Made by a program: the position numbers and the translations under genes. The notes under the pieces are model-generated. The model saw only the letters and a list, made by a program, of their open reading frames with translations. It did not search any database and was not told where the DNA came from. This document shows positions 16,343 to 25,031 of a stretch of DNA of 34,377 nucleotides, piece after piece. Within the stretch, counting starts at the first letter, position 1, and each line of letters begins with the position of its first letter. The DNA comes from Streptomyces sp. McG3 (GTDB lineage: Bacteria > Actinomycetota > Actinomycetes > Streptomycetales > Streptomycetaceae), in contig NZ_JAAXYC010000059.1 of the NCBI RefSeq assembly GCF_018619185.1, forward strand, positions 1 to 34,377, in the 5' to 3' direction.

Positions 16343-18121
16343 TCAGAATTCGCTGGTGCGGAACGGCTCCGCCGGTGCGTTCAGTTCCGGCTTGCCCAGG
16401 ACCTTCGGCGAGGACAGTGCGTAGATGCCGTGGTTGGTCAGCGTCCACGCGATGTTGCGGTCCCACTCCACGTACACGCCGTGGGTCTGGTTGCCGTAGG
16501 CGTAGTCCGCGGTGGAGGGACCGTACGCCTTCGGAACGAAGTACGCCGATATCTCCGGCGACGCGGGCTTGGAGACGTCGAAGAACTGCACGCCCGCGTT
16601 GTAGAAGCCGTAGCTCAGGACACCGGGGGTGTGCCGGCCCGGGTTGGTGTAGTAGCCGGTGCGCTTGGGTCCGAAGCTGCCGCGGCGCTGGCAGTAGTCG
16701 TCGATGCCGGCGGCCTTCGGCGGGGTCGGGCGGGGGAGGACGCCGACGACGCGGGGCTTCTTCGGATCCCGTGCGTCGATCTGGTAGACGTCCTTGTAGG
16801 GCTCGTAGCAGTCCTCGGTGAGCGGGTAGCCCGAGTAGTAGATCATTCCGGTTTTCTCGTACTGGGAGACGTCGATGTTGTCACCCTCGGTGCCCGCGAC
16901 GGAGGCCGGCAGGTCCAGGTGGCTGACGGTCTTCATGTTCGCGGGGTTCGAGACGTCCAGTACCGTCAGGCCGTAGCCGCCCATGGCGGCGAAGGCGTAG
17001 CGTCCGCCCTTCTCGACTGGCTTGGGGAGGAAGAGCGGCATCCGGGCACCCATCCAACTGGTCCGGTTCCCGCAGCGCGGGTTGTTCCGGTACGCGGCCT
17101 CCTCGCCGGTGCGCTGGCCCGGCAGGTGCCAGGTGTCGAGGAGCTTCGGGCGGGCCGGGTCGGACATGTCCCAGGACTGGTAGCCCGCCGAGTGCAGATT
17201 GGTGGGGTACTCGGTGCCGGAGTAGGAATCGTTCGGCGCCGCGGCGATGAACATGTACTTCTCGCCGGTCCAGTGCGGCACGTCGATCGAGCCGGAGCCC
17301 TGCTGCGCCGTGGCCGGGTCGGTGTTCAGAGGGTCGGCCTGCGTGGAGTCGGTGGAGACCGTCGTCAGCAGCTTCCAGTCCTTCTTGCGGGGGCCGTCCA
17401 GGCGGAACACCTTGAACCCCTTGAGCCCCGGCTTGGCCCGCAGCTTCGCGACGCCCTCCGGGTTGTTGAACTTGTCCTGGGGCGGGTGGTCGGAGAGTTC
17501 CGAGATCTGGCGTCTGCTCTCGAAGCTCTGGACCATGACGTACGCGTTCAGCTTCTTGTTCCACTGGATGGTGGACGCGCCCCAGTAGTCGTGCGCCGCC
17601 CAGTCGCCGTTCGCCCGGGCCTCGTCGCCGCCCACGTCCTCGCGGCTCATCCTCTCGACCACTTTGACCTTCTTGACGTCGGTGATGTCGTAGACGCGGC
17701 CGTCGGAGCGGCTGTACTGGAAGAGGTAGCGGCGGCCGTCGAAGTCGACGATGTTCTGCCAGGTGTGGAAGTAGTCGGGGGTGAAGTCGGCTCCCTCATA
17801 GGCGGCTTCGACCTTCATGTTCTTGATGTACGAACGGGTGTCGTACTTCTTGTTGCGGCCCGGGAAGGAGTGTTCGTTCTGCTCGTCGACCGGGGTGAGC
17901 GCGGGATGCCGGAAGCTGCCGTCCAGTTGCATGCCGTACGAGCCGGGGTCGGCCGGCCCGGGGCGGCGGTCCTCGCACGCGTCGAGGATGTCGGGGTCGG
18001 TGGCGGCGACGGCCGTGGCGCCGGTGGTGTCCGCGCCGGAGACACCGGGAGCGAGGAGTGTGGCCGTGGTGGCGGCGGCGACCACCGCGGCGAGGGCGGC
18101 GTTTCTGCGGAGGGGACGCAT
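16343..18121 (-). CDS. Secreted LVIVD-repeat-like beta-propeller protein of unknown function
   Basis: This 592-residue protein has a Sec-type signal peptide (MRPLRRNAALAAVVAAAT, hydrophobic core, cleavage likely near VSGAD). The mature part contains repeated units in which a short phrase on binding or change is followed by D-x-S-x-P or D-x-x-D-P (YDITDVKKVK, WDMSDPARPK, LDVSNPANMK, IDARDPKKPR, FDVSKPASPE). This pattern is typical of LVIVD-repeat propellers found outside the cytoplasm. Several cysteines in the C-terminal half may form disulfides. I know no enzymatic role. It lies 71 bp downstream of the kynureninase gene in the same direction and 50 bp before the permease. It may be an extracellular binding or sensing component of aromatic amino acid uptake. 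Confidence 0.75.
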   Translation of the reverse strand: MRPLRRNAALAAVVAAATTATLLAPGVSGADTTGATAVAATDPDILDACEDRRPGPADPGSYGMQLDGSFRHPALTPVDEQNEHSFPGRNKKYDTRSYIKNMKVEAAYEGADFTPDYFHTWQNIVDFDGRRYLFQYSRSDGRVYDITDVKKVKVVERMSREDVGGDEARANGDWAAHDYWGASTIQWNKKLNAYVMVQSFESRRQISELSDHPPQDKFNNPEGVAKLRAKPGLKGFKVFRLDGPRKKDWKLLTTVSTDSTQADPLNTDPATAQQGSGSIDVPHWTGEKYMFIAAAPNDSYSGTEYPTNLHSAGYQSWDMSDPARPKLLDTWHLPGQRTGEEAAYRNNPRCGNRTSWMGARMPLFLPKPVEKGGRYAFAAMGGYGLTVLDVSNPANMKTVSHLDLPASVAGTEGDNIDVSQYEKTGMIYYSGYPLTEDCYEPYKDVYQIDARDPKKPRVVGVLPRPTPPKAAGIDDYCQRRGSFGPKRTGYYTNPGRHTPGVLSYGFYNAGVQFFDVSKPASPEISAYFVPKAYGPSTADYAYGNQTHGVYVEWDRNIAWTLTNHGIYALSSPKVLGKPELNAPAEPFRTSEF

Positions 18122-18192
18122 CTGACGGTCCAATCGGAGCAGGAAGGGAGCGGGATGTGGCGTGTGCCCCTGGGGCGGGCGCGCGGGCCGAA

Positions 18193-19428
18193 TCAGGTGA
18201 CGGTGGGGCGCTGCCGGAATTCGGGGCTGCGGTGGTCGCCGTCGGTCACGACGGCGAGCAGTTCGCGGACGGCGTGCAGGACGTCCGCGTGGGTGACGTA
18301 GAGGGCGTTGAATCCGAACCGGAGCAGGTCCGGGGCACGCATGTCGCCGATCACACCGCGGGCGGTGAGCGCGGCCACCAGCGGGTACGCCTCCGAGTGG
18401 CGCAGGGCGACCTGGCTGCCGCGGCGGGCCGGGTCGCGCGGGGTGGCCATGGTGAAGCCGAGGCCGTCGAGGAGTTCGTCGGCGCACTCCTGGAAGAACC
18501 CGGTCAGGGAGAGGTTCTTCTCCCGTACGGCCGTCATATCCACACCGTCGAAGGCCGTCAGCGCGGCTTCGAGGGCGAGGAGCGACAACAGCGGCGGAGT
18601 GCTGATCCGGGCCCGGCTGATGTCCGCCCCAGGGGTGTACGTACCCGCCATGGCGAACGGCTCCGCGTGTCCGTGCCAGCCGGTGAGGGGGTGGTCGAAG
18701 TCCGGCTGGTGCCGCCGGGCAACATAGGCGAACGCGGGCGCCCCGGGGCCGCCGGAGAGGTACTTGTAGCCGCAGCCGACCGCGAAGTCCGCCTCGATGG
18801 AGTCGAGTTCGACGGGGAGGGCGCCCGCCGCGTGGCACAGGTCCCAGTGCATCAGGGCACCGGCGGCGTGCGCGGCGGCGGTGAGCGCGGCCATGTCGTA
18901 CAGCTCGCCGGTGCGGTAGTCCACCGGGGCGTAGGCGGCCACGGCGATGTTCCCGGCTTCGGCGGCCAGCACCGCGGCAGCCTCGCGGGCCGGCACCCGG
19001 CGGACGTCGAGCCCGAGGAGTCGGCCCACCGAGTCGGCGATGTACTGGTCGGTGGGGAAGTGGTCGGGATCGGTCAGCAGCAGTCGGCGTCCGGGGCGCA
19101 TCCGGGCAGCGGCCAGCAGGGTGTTGAAGAGTTGGACACTGGTGGAGTCCCCGACGACCGTCTGCCCGGGGGCCGCGCCGATCAGTCGGCCGAGTGTGTC
19201 GCCGGTCCGGACCGGCGCCTCCCACCAGCCGTTGCCGTTCCAGGAACGGATCAGGTCGGTGCCCCACTGACGGTGCACGGCGTCCTCGACGACCGCCGGG
19301 ACGGCGGCGGGAAGTGCGCCCAGGGAGTTGCCGTCGAGGTAGACGACGCCTTCGGGGAGGAGGAAGCGGGCGCGGACGTGGGCGAGGGGGTCGGCGGCGT
19401 CGAGCGCGGCGGCGCGTTCGGTCAGCAT
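18193..19428 (-). CDS. kynU: Kynureninase
   Basis: The 411-residue protein matches the PLP enzyme that cleaves kynurenine or 3-hydroxykynurenine to (3-hydroxy)anthranilate and alanine. Diagnostic features are VYLDGNSLGALP near 29-40, WGTDLIRSWNGNGWWEAP, GDSTSVQLFN, MHWDLCHAAGA, and GCGYKYLSGGPGAPAF with the Schiff-base lysine K222. The ATG at 19428 overlaps the stop of the aldolase gene upstream by 7 bp. Because the same operon carries 3-hydroxyanthranilate dioxygenase, 3-hydroxykynurenine is the expected substrate. No tryptophan dioxygenase, formamidase or kynurenine monooxygenase is present in this window. Confidence 0.95.
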   Translation of the reverse strand: MLTERAAALDAADPLAHVRARFLLPEGVVYLDGNSLGALPAAVPAVVEDAVHRQWGTDLIRSWNGNGWWEAPVRTGDTLGRLIGAAPGQTVVGDSTSVQLFNTLLAAARMRPGRRLLLTDPDHFPTDQYIADSVGRLLGLDVRRVPAREAAAVLAAEAGNIAVAAYAPVDYRTGELYDMAALTAAAHAAGALMHWDLCHAAGALPVELDSIEADFAVGCGYKYLSGGPGAPAFAYVARRHQPDFDHPLTGWHGHAEPFAMAGTYTPGADISRARISTPPLLSLLALEAALTAFDGVDMTAVREKNLSLTGFFQECADELLDGLGFTMATPRDPARRGSQVALRHSEAYPLVAALTARGVIGDMRAPDLLRFGFNALYVTHADVLHAVRELLAVVTDGDHRSPEFRQRPTVT

Positions 19429-20486
19429 GGGGTGTCTCCGTCGTCGTGTGAGGGGGCGCGCCCGGGGGCAGGGGCGGCTTCGCGGTCCCTGGCGAGATCG
19501 AGCGCGATGTCCGTGAGCAGGTCCTCCTGCCCGCCGACCAGCCGCCGCCGTCCGGCCTCGACCAGCAGGTCACGGGTGTCGAGCCGGTGGCGCAGGGCCG
19601 TGTTCTCGGCGTGCCGCAGGAAACTGGAGTACACCCCGGCGTACCCGAGGGTGAGGGTCTCCCGGTCGACCCGCACGGGCCGGTCCTGCGTCGGTCGTAC
19701 GAGTTCTTCGGCGGCGTCCATGAGCGGGAACAGCGCGCAGCCGTGTTCCCAGCCCATGAGATCGAACACCGCCACCGTCGGCTCCAACGGCGCGTTGCCG
19801 GCGCCGGCGCCCTGCCCGGCGAGGGAGGCGTCGACGCGGTACGCTCCCGCTTCCACCGCCACGATGCTGTTGGCCACGCCCAGGCCGAGGTTGTGGTGGG
19901 CGTGGATGCCGATCTCGGTGGCCGGATCGAGGGCGTCGCGGTAGGCGCGGACCCGGTCCCGTACGCCGTCCATGGTCAACCGGCCGCCGGAGTCGGTGAC
20001 GTAGACGCAGTGTGCGCCGTACGACTCCATGAGGCGGGCCTGTGCGGCCAGTTCGGTGGGCGGGGCCAGGTGGGACATCATCAGGAAGCCCGACACGTCC
20101 ATGCCCAGTTCGCGGGCCAGGCCGATGTGCTGGGCGGAGATGTCCGCCTCGGTGCAGTGGGTGGCGACGCGGACGGAGGTGACGCCGAGGGAGTGGGCAC
20201 GGCGCAGATCGTCGGCGGTGCCGATGCCGGGCAGCAGCAGGGTGGTGAGCCTGGCGCGGTCGAGCACGTCGGCCGCGGCTTCCAGCCACTCCTCGTCGGT
20301 GTGTGCGCCGGGGCCGTAGGTGACGGACGAGCCGGACAGGCCGTCGCCGTGGGCGACTTCGATGGCGTCGACACCGGCCGCTTCGAGGGCGGCGGCGATC
20401 GTCCGGACCTGTTCGAGGGTGTAGCGGTGCGACACGGCGTGCATGCCGTCCCGCAGGGTGACGTCCTGGACGTAGACCTTGGTCAT
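19422..20486 (-). CDS. 4-hydroxy-2-oxovalerate aldolase
   Basis: The 354-residue protein is a DRE-TIM metallolyase of the DmpG/MhpE/NbaI type. VQDVTLRDGMHAVSH carries the DRE-like metal and base motif, HCTEADIS follows, and GIHAHHNLGLGVANSI supplies the metal-binding HxH pair. It splits 4-hydroxy-2-oxopentanoate to pyruvate and acetaldehyde. Partners of this family form a tight channeling complex with an acylating dehydrogenase, which is encoded immediately upstream with a 4-bp overlap. The start is ATG 20486. Confidence 0.95.
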   Translation of the reverse strand: MTKVYVQDVTLRDGMHAVSHRYTLEQVRTIAAALEAAGVDAIEVAHGDGLSGSSVTYGPGAHTDEEWLEAAADVLDRARLTTLLLPGIGTADDLRRAHSLGVTSVRVATHCTEADISAQHIGLARELGMDVSGFLMMSHLAPPTELAAQARLMESYGAHCVYVTDSGGRLTMDGVRDRVRAYRDALDPATEIGIHAHHNLGLGVANSIVAVEAGAYRVDASLAGQGAGAGNAPLEPTVAVFDLMGWEHGCALFPLMDAAEELVRPTQDRPVRVDRETLTLGYAGVYSSFLRHAENTALRHRLDTRDLLVEAGRRRLVGGQEDLLTDIALDLARDREAAPAPGRAPSHDDGDTPC

Positions 20487-21397
20487 CGGGCCCGGCTCCG
20501 TTCGGCCAAGCGCTCGGCGGTGCGCAGCGCGGCGGAGGTCATGATGTCGAGGTTTCCGGCGTAGGCCGGGAGGTAGTGGGCGGCGCCCTCGACCTCCAGG
20601 TAGACGGAGACGAGGAGCCGCCCGCCGAGCCCGAGTGCCGTCAGCGGATCGTCGGACGCCAGGGAGCGGAACTGCGGCTCCTGCTTGAGACGGTAGCCGG
20701 GCACGTATGCGGCGACGGAGTCGACCATCGCGTGGATGGAGGCGGCCACCCGCTGCGGGTCGCAGTCGTCGACGACGCAGTGGACGGTGTCGCGCATCAA
20801 CAGCGGTGGTTCGGCGGGGTTGAGCACGATGATCGCCTTGCCACGGGTCGCGCCGCCCACCTGCTCGAGGGCGCGGGAGGTGGTCTCGGTGAACTCGTCG
20901 ATGTTGGCGCGGGTGCCCGGGCCGGCCGACCGGGAGGAGATCGAGGCGACGATCTCCGCGTAGTGGACCGGTGCCACCGCCGATACGGCGGCGACGATGG
21001 GGACGGTGGCCTGGCCGCCGCACGTGACCATGTTGACGTTGGGTGCGTCGAGGTGCTCGTCGAGGTTGACGGGCGGTACGACGTACGGGCCGATGGCCGC
21101 GGGGGTCAGGTCGATGATCGTCTTGCCGTACGGCGCGAGGGCTGCGGCGTTGTGGTGGTGGGCGGCGGCGGACGTGGCGTCGAAGACCACGTCGATCTCG
21201 TCGAATCCGTCGAGGGAAAGGAGCCCGGTCACTCCGCCGGCGCTGGTGGGCACGCCGAGGCGGCGGGCCCGTGCGAGCCCTTCCGACTCCGGGTCGATGC
21301 CGATCATCGCGGCGGCGGTGACGTTCCCCGATCCCCTGATGATCTTGATGAGGAGATCGGTGCCGATGTTGCCCGATCCGATCACGGCTGCCTTCAA
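20483..21397 (-). CDS. Acetaldehyde dehydrogenase (acylating)
   Basis: The 304-residue protein is of the DmpF/MhpF/NbaJ family. It has an N-terminal Rossmann fold VIGSGNIGTDLL, IDLTPAAIGPYVVP, and the active-site cysteine in VNMVTCGGQATVP. It oxidises acetaldehyde with NAD and CoA to acetyl-CoA, pulling the last step of the pathway. It overlaps the decarboxylase gene upstream and the aldolase gene downstream by 4 bp each, as expected for co-translated channeling partners. Confidence 0.95.
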   Translation of the reverse strand: MKAAVIGSGNIGTDLLIKIIRGSGNVTAAAMIGIDPESEGLARARRLGVPTSAGGVTGLLSLDGFDEIDVVFDATSAAAHHHNAAALAPYGKTIIDLTPAAIGPYVVPPVNLDEHLDAPNVNMVTCGGQATVPIVAAVSAVAPVHYAEIVASISSRSAGPGTRANIDEFTETTSRALEQVGGATRGKAIIVLNPAEPPLLMRDTVHCVVDDCDPQRVAASIHAMVDSVAAYVPGYRLKQEPQFRSLASDDPLTALGLGGRLLVSVYLEVEGAAHYLPAYAGNLDIMTSAALRTAERLAERSRAR

Positions 21398-22416
21398 CGG
21401 ACGGCCTCCTTCGCCAGCGGTGCCAGACCGAAGAAGCGGATGGCGTTGCCGCCGAGGACGGCGGTCCGCTCTGCCGGGGAGAGTTCGCTCTCCCGCACGA
21501 GCCGGCCGATCTCCTCCTCACCGAGCGGGAAGGGGTGGTCGGAGCCGAGCAGCACCTGCTCCACTCCCATCACGTCCACGAGGAGCCGTAGCGCGCCGAG
21601 GTCGAAGACGGCCGAGTCCACGGAGAAGCGGTCGGTGTAGGACGAGGGCGGGTGCGGACTGTCGGCGCGTACGAGGTCCCGGCGGCGCCAGGCGTTGTCG
21701 GCCCGTCCCAGGAGGTACGGGAAGCTGCCGCCGCCGTGGGCGAACATCAGCCGGAGCGAGGCCGGGAGGCGTTCGAAGGCGCCGGACAGGATCAGCGAAA
21801 GGATGGTCAGATGGGTCTCGCCGGCCATGCCCGCGAGCCAGGCCAGCATGTACCGGGAGAACCTAGGCCCGGACGGCAGGTCCCAGGGGTGGACCAGGAC
21901 TGCCGCGTCCTCTTCGGCGCAGTGGGCGAGAAACTCGACCAGCGCGCCGTGGTCGAGGTCTCGATCGCCGAGGTGGTTGCCGATGTGGACGCCGCGGAAG
22001 CCCTGTCCCATGGCGTCGCTGACCATCGCACAGGCGGCTTCGGTGTCCTGGAGGGGCACCTGGCAGAGCGGGGACAGCCGGTCCGGGGCGTGCGCGGCGT
22101 ACCGCAGCAGATGCGCGTTGACCGTCCGGCACCACTCGACGGCGCGCTCGGGTTCGAGGTCGTAGCCGAACAACATGGGGGTACTGGACAGCACCTGGAC
22201 GTCCACGCCGAGCCGGTCCAGGTCGGCGACGCGTTCCGCCGGGTCCCACAGGGTGCGGCTCACCGGCCGGTACTCGGTGGAACCGGCCATCATCATTCCG
22301 GTGCCCGGTCCGTCCGTGGTGCGCAGCCAGGGGCCGTTGTCGGAGCCGGTGAGCAGCCGGGATTCGGCGCGCCCGATCTCCGGGAAGACGTGGGCGTGCA
22401 CGTCGACGACGGTCAC
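21394..22416 (-). CDS. 2-amino-3-carboxymuconate-6-semialdehyde decarboxylase (ACMSD)
   Basis: The 340-residue amidohydrolase-2 protein retains all metal ligands: H7 and H9 in VVDVHAHVFPE, a histidine in AAVLVHPWDLP, one in LMFAHGGGSFPYLLGR, and the aspartate in LLGSDHPFP. Length and these blocks match ACMSD, the zinc enzyme that removes CO2 from 2-amino-3-carboxymuconate semialdehyde. Placement directly after the 3-hydroxyanthranilate dioxygenase gene, with a 4-bp overlap, supports the role. It is a third amidohydrolase-2 member in the window; the two at 1.8-4.1 kb are more distant. Confidence 0.93.
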   Translation of the reverse strand: MTVVDVHAHVFPEIGRAESRLLTGSDNGPWLRTTDGPGTGMMMAGSTEYRPVSRTLWDPAERVADLDRLGVDVQVLSSTPMLFGYDLEPERAVEWCRTVNAHLLRYAAHAPDRLSPLCQVPLQDTEAACAMVSDAMGQGFRGVHIGNHLGDRDLDHGALVEFLAHCAEEDAAVLVHPWDLPSGPRFSRYMLAWLAGMAGETHLTILSLILSGAFERLPASLRLMFAHGGGSFPYLLGRADNAWRRRDLVRADSPHPPSSYTDRFSVDSAVFDLGALRLLVDVMGVEQVLLGSDHPFPLGEEEIGRLVRESELSPAERTAVLGGNAIRFFGLAPLAKEAVR

Positions 22417-22985
22417 GCTCCTGCCTCCTCGTCGCGGCGGGTGCGTGGACGCAGCCGTTCGGGCCAGTCCCGGCCGGGGTGCACGGCGGCGCAGTGGGGG
22501 CAGGTGCGCGCGGCCGTGTCGGCGTAGAAGGCGCCGAACACCGGAGGCAGGTCATCGACGATCGAGGTGAGCTGGACCTCGCTGCGGTGCACCAAGTGGT
22601 GGCACTCCATGCAGTACCACTCGAACGCGTCGAGGTGCCCTTGCGGTCGGGCGAACTCGACGACGAGGCCGATGCTGTCCTCCTCCGGCCGCTGCGGGGA
22701 GTGCCGCAGGTGCGCCGGGGCGAGGAACACGTCCCCCTCGCGGATGTGGATGTCGCGCGGCGGCCGTCCGTCCTCCTCCATGACGCGGAGCACCATGTCG
22801 CCCTTGAGCTGGTAGAAGAACTCCTCGATGGGGTCGTCGTGGAAGTCGGTGCGCCGGTTGGGTCCGCCCACGACCGTCACCATCAGATCGGCGTCCTGCC
22901 AGATCTGGACATTGCCCACCGGCGGCTTGAGCAGGTGTCGGTTCTCCTCGATCCAGGACTGGAGGTTGAACGGTCTCATGGTCAT
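22413..22985 (-). CDS. 3-hydroxyanthranilate 3,4-dioxygenase
   Basis: This 190-residue cupin opens the ring of 3-hydroxyanthranilate to ACMS. Iron ligands are visible as H49 and E55 in FHDDPIEEFFYQ and a histidine in the APAHLRHSP loop (H92 or H95). The bacterial-type C-terminal second metal site is present as CMEC (C125, C128) and CPHC (C163, C166), the rubredoxin-like four-cysteine pattern. Two possible ATGs (22985 and 22979) are six bases apart; I give the first because it overlaps the upstream deaminase stop. It matches NbaC/HAAO throughout. Confidence 0.95.
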   Translation of the reverse strand: MTMRPFNLQSWIEENRHLLKPPVGNVQIWQDADLMVTVVGGPNRRTDFHDDPIEEFFYQLKGDMVLRVMEEDGRPPRDIHIREGDVFLAPAHLRHSPQRPEEDSIGLVVEFARPQGHLDAFEWYCMECHHLVHRSEVQLTSIVDDLPPVFGAFYADTAARTCPHCAAVHPGRDWPERLRPRTRRDEEAGA

Positions 22986-23419
22986 CGGTGCTGTTCCTCG
23001 CTCTGGTGGAGGTGGCCGCCCCGGGGGAGGTGGGCCACGCCGCTGATCTCGATCAGAAGGTGGGGATGGGGCAACTGGTGGACGGCGACGGTGGTGCGGG
23101 TCGGCCCGTGCTCGTCGAAGTACTCGGCGTAGACGTCGTTGTAGCCTCCGAAGTCGTTCATGCTGACGAGGTACGTGGTGACCGACACCAGGTCGTCGAG
23201 GCCGCCGCCGGCCGCGGCGAGCAACGCCGCGATGTTGTCGAGCACGGCCCGGGTCTGGGCCCGGACGTCGAGGTCGGTCACGCCCATCGGGTCGACGTTC
23301 GCGCCGACGAAGGTGCCGTCGGGGCGCCGGGAGCTGGTGCCGGAGACGAAGACGAAGTCGCCCGCGCGCCTCAGGTGTGGGAAACGGCCGCGGGGCGGCG
23401 CGGCGCTGGGGACGATCAC
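22982..23419 (-). CDS. RidA/YjgF-family 2-aminomuconate deaminase
   Basis: The 145-residue protein has the RidA fold: a hydrophobic first strand VFVSGTSSRRPDG, the middle DVRAQTRAVLDNIAALL, DLVSVTTYLVSM, and the C-terminal LLIEISGVAHLP. Members in 3-hydroxyanthranilate and 2-nitrobenzoate pathways (AmnD/NbaF type) hydrolyse 2-aminomuconate to 4-oxalocrotonate and ammonia, and gene context supports that here. The start is a GTG at 23419 that overlaps the upstream stop as GTGA. A much longer in-frame reading to 24433 is antisense noise through the neighbouring genes. Confidence 0.9.
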   Translation of the reverse strand: MIVPSAAPPRGRFPHLRRAGDFVFVSGTSSRRPDGTFVGANVDPMGVTDLDVRAQTRAVLDNIAALLAAAGGGLDDLVSVTTYLVSMNDFGGYNDVYAEYFDEHGPTRTTVAVHQLPHPHLLIEISGVAHLPRGGHLHQSEEQHR

Positions 23420-24189
23420 GCGTCCTCCTCGGTGATGGTCGGAGCGGTGGTGGCGGTGAACTGGACGGCACCGAGTCCCGTGACCGACGCCCGTACGTGT
23501 GCACCGGGGGGCAGCGGTACGGCGGCGGTCGCCGCGCCGGCGAGGATCACGGTGCCCGGCTCCAGCGAACCGGCGAGCCGGGCCGCCGCCGCGAGGGCGC
23601 GCAGCGGATGTCCGAGGATCGCCGCGGTGGAACCGGACTCCACCGGGCGTCCGTCGAGTTCCAGCAGGACGCCCAGGTTGCCCAGTCCGCTCGCGGCACC
23701 CGGTTCTCCCCAGGGCCCCACGGCGTAGGCCGCGGCCGAGGTGTTGTCGGCGATGACCTCGGGCAGGGAGAACCGGAATCCGTCGTACCGGGAGTCGATG
23801 ACCTCCAGCGCGGGCGCCACGGCCGCGACGGCCGCCCACGGATCGGCGCCCGGACGCAGGGTGCTCCCCAGGAGGAACGCCACTTCCGGCTCGACCCGCG
23901 GATGGATCAGCCCCGAGATGTCGTACTGTCCCCCGTCGGGGATCTCCATCCGATCCGTGAGCCGTCCGTGGATCAGATCCGCAACGCCCATCTGCCGCAT
24001 CTTGGCGAGGCTGGTGAAGCCGAGCTTGAAGCCGGTGAGCCGCTCGCCGCGGTCCAGCCGCCGCACGATGAGGGCGTCCTGGACGGCGTACGCCTCGGCG
24101 GTGTCCGCCAGTCCGGTGGCACCGCCCGGCAGTGGACGCGCGTCCACTGCCGCACGGTCGAGGGACTCGGCCAGAGCCGTGATGTTCAT
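23416..24189 (-). CDS. 4-oxalocrotonate (2-oxo-3-hexenedioate) decarboxylase
   Basis: The 257-residue protein is of the decarboxylase branch of the FAH-like hydratase/decarboxylase family. The branch is recognised by LTGFKLGFTSLAKMRQMGV, VEPEVAFLLG with metal-binding glutamates, and EVIDSRYDGFRFSLPEVIADNTSA. The DNTS ending distinguishes it from the hydratase next door (DNASS). It converts oxalocrotonate to 2-oxopent-4-enoate with magnesium. In related pathways it forms a complex with the hydratase encoded just upstream, and the two genes overlap by 4 bp. Confidence 0.92.
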   Translation of the reverse strand: MNITALAESLDRAAVDARPLPGGATGLADTAEAYAVQDALIVRRLDRGERLTGFKLGFTSLAKMRQMGVADLIHGRLTDRMEIPDGGQYDISGLIHPRVEPEVAFLLGSTLRPGADPWAAVAAVAPALEVIDSRYDGFRFSLPEVIADNTSAAAYAVGPWGEPGAASGLGNLGVLLELDGRPVESGSTAAILGHPLRALAAAARLAGSLEPGTVILAGAATAAVPLPPGAHVRASVTGLGAVQFTATTAPTITEEDA

Positions 24190-25031
24190 CGGACCGCCCC
24201 TTCCGTGTCGACGCGCCCGAAGGCAGCGCGCACCGATCCGAGCCCGTCGATCCGGGCCTCGAGCACATGACCCGGCTCGACGGCGGCCATGGGACCGAGC
24301 GCGCCGGTGAGCACCGTGTCCCCGGCCAGCAGCGGGCTGCCGAGCCGGACGAGTGTGTCCGCCAGCCAGACGGCCGCGTGCAGTGGGTTGCCGAGGCAGG
24401 CGACACCCACGCCGGTGGAGACGGGCTCGCCACGGCGCTCCAACACCATGCCGGCGGACCGCAGATCGAGTTCCCGCAGTAGCACGGGTCGCGTGCCCAG
24501 CACGTACGCGCCGCTGGAGGCGTTGTCGGCGATGGTGTCCACGGCGGAGATGTCCCAGTCGCGGATCCGGCTGCCGACCACCTCGATGGCGGGCAGCACG
24601 AAAGCGGTCGCGCGGATCACGTCGGCCACCGTGTGCCGCTCGTGTACGAGGTCACTCTCGAGGACCAGGGCGACCTCGGCCTCTGCCCTGGGCTGGAGCA
24701 CCGAGCCCCAGGGGATCTCGGCGCCGTCCGGTACGGCGGTGTCGTCGAGGAGAGCTCCGAAGTCCGGCGTTTCAACGCCGAGTTGCCGCTGTACCGCGGT
24801 CGAGGTGAGACCGATCTTCCAACCCGTGATGCGCCGGCCGCGGGCGAGGCGCCCTTCGGTCAGGAGGGACTGGACGGCGTAGGCGGCCTCCAGGTCACCG
24901 GGCGGCAGGAGGTCGCGGACCGGTGCACACGGAACGCCTGTGCGGTGCGCCTCGTCGAGCCGCTCGGCGGCCCCCGTCACCGGGTCGCGTGGGGCGCCCG
25001 TCCTGGCCGCGGTGTCGTCCGTCGTACTCAC
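24186..25031 (-). CDS. 2-oxopent-4-enoate (2-keto-4-pentenoate) hydratase
   Basis: The 281-residue protein is of the MhpD/DmpE/NbaH branch. Key blocks are ITGWKIGLTSTAVQRQLGVETPDFG, LQPRAEAEVALVLE with the metal glutamates, EVVGSRIRDWDISAVDTIADNASS, and LGNPLHAAVWLADTL. It adds water to 2-oxopent-4-enoate to give 4-hydroxy-2-oxovalerate. I prefer the GTG at 25031, which overlaps the upstream dehydrogenase stop as GTGA, over the ATG at 25043. The N-terminal tail of about 20 residues is longer than usual and polar. Confidence 0.92.
   Translation of the reverse strand: MSTTDDTAARTGAPRDPVTGAAERLDEAHRTGVPCAPVRDLLPPGDLEAAYAVQSLLTEGRLARGRRITGWKIGLTSTAVQRQLGVETPDFGALLDDTAVPDGAEIPWGSVLQPRAEAEVALVLESDLVHERHTVADVIRATAFVLPAIEVVGSRIRDWDISAVDTIADNASSGAYVLGTRPVLLRELDLRSAGMVLERRGEPVSTGVGVACLGNPLHAAVWLADTLVRLGSPLLAGDTVLTGALGPMAAVEPGHVLEARIDGLGSVRAAFGRVDTEGAVR

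Noticed and set aside
14889..18301. Long plus-strand open frames opposite the permease and LVIVD-like genes
   Set aside because: Composition is that of antisense sequence (Asp/Gly/Arg/His runs), and the minus strand has clear families with a signal peptide and membrane segments.
16343..19573. 1076-codon minus-strand frame that would fuse an N-terminal half to the LVIVD-like protein
   Set aside because: Its first half runs out of frame through the kynureninase gene, which has full catalytic motifs. The LVIVD-like protein has its own signal peptide start at 18121.
22982..24433. 483-residue version of the RidA-type deaminase
   Set aside because: The added N-terminal part is out-of-frame sequence of the decarboxylase and hydratase genes; the GTG at 23419 matches the family start.
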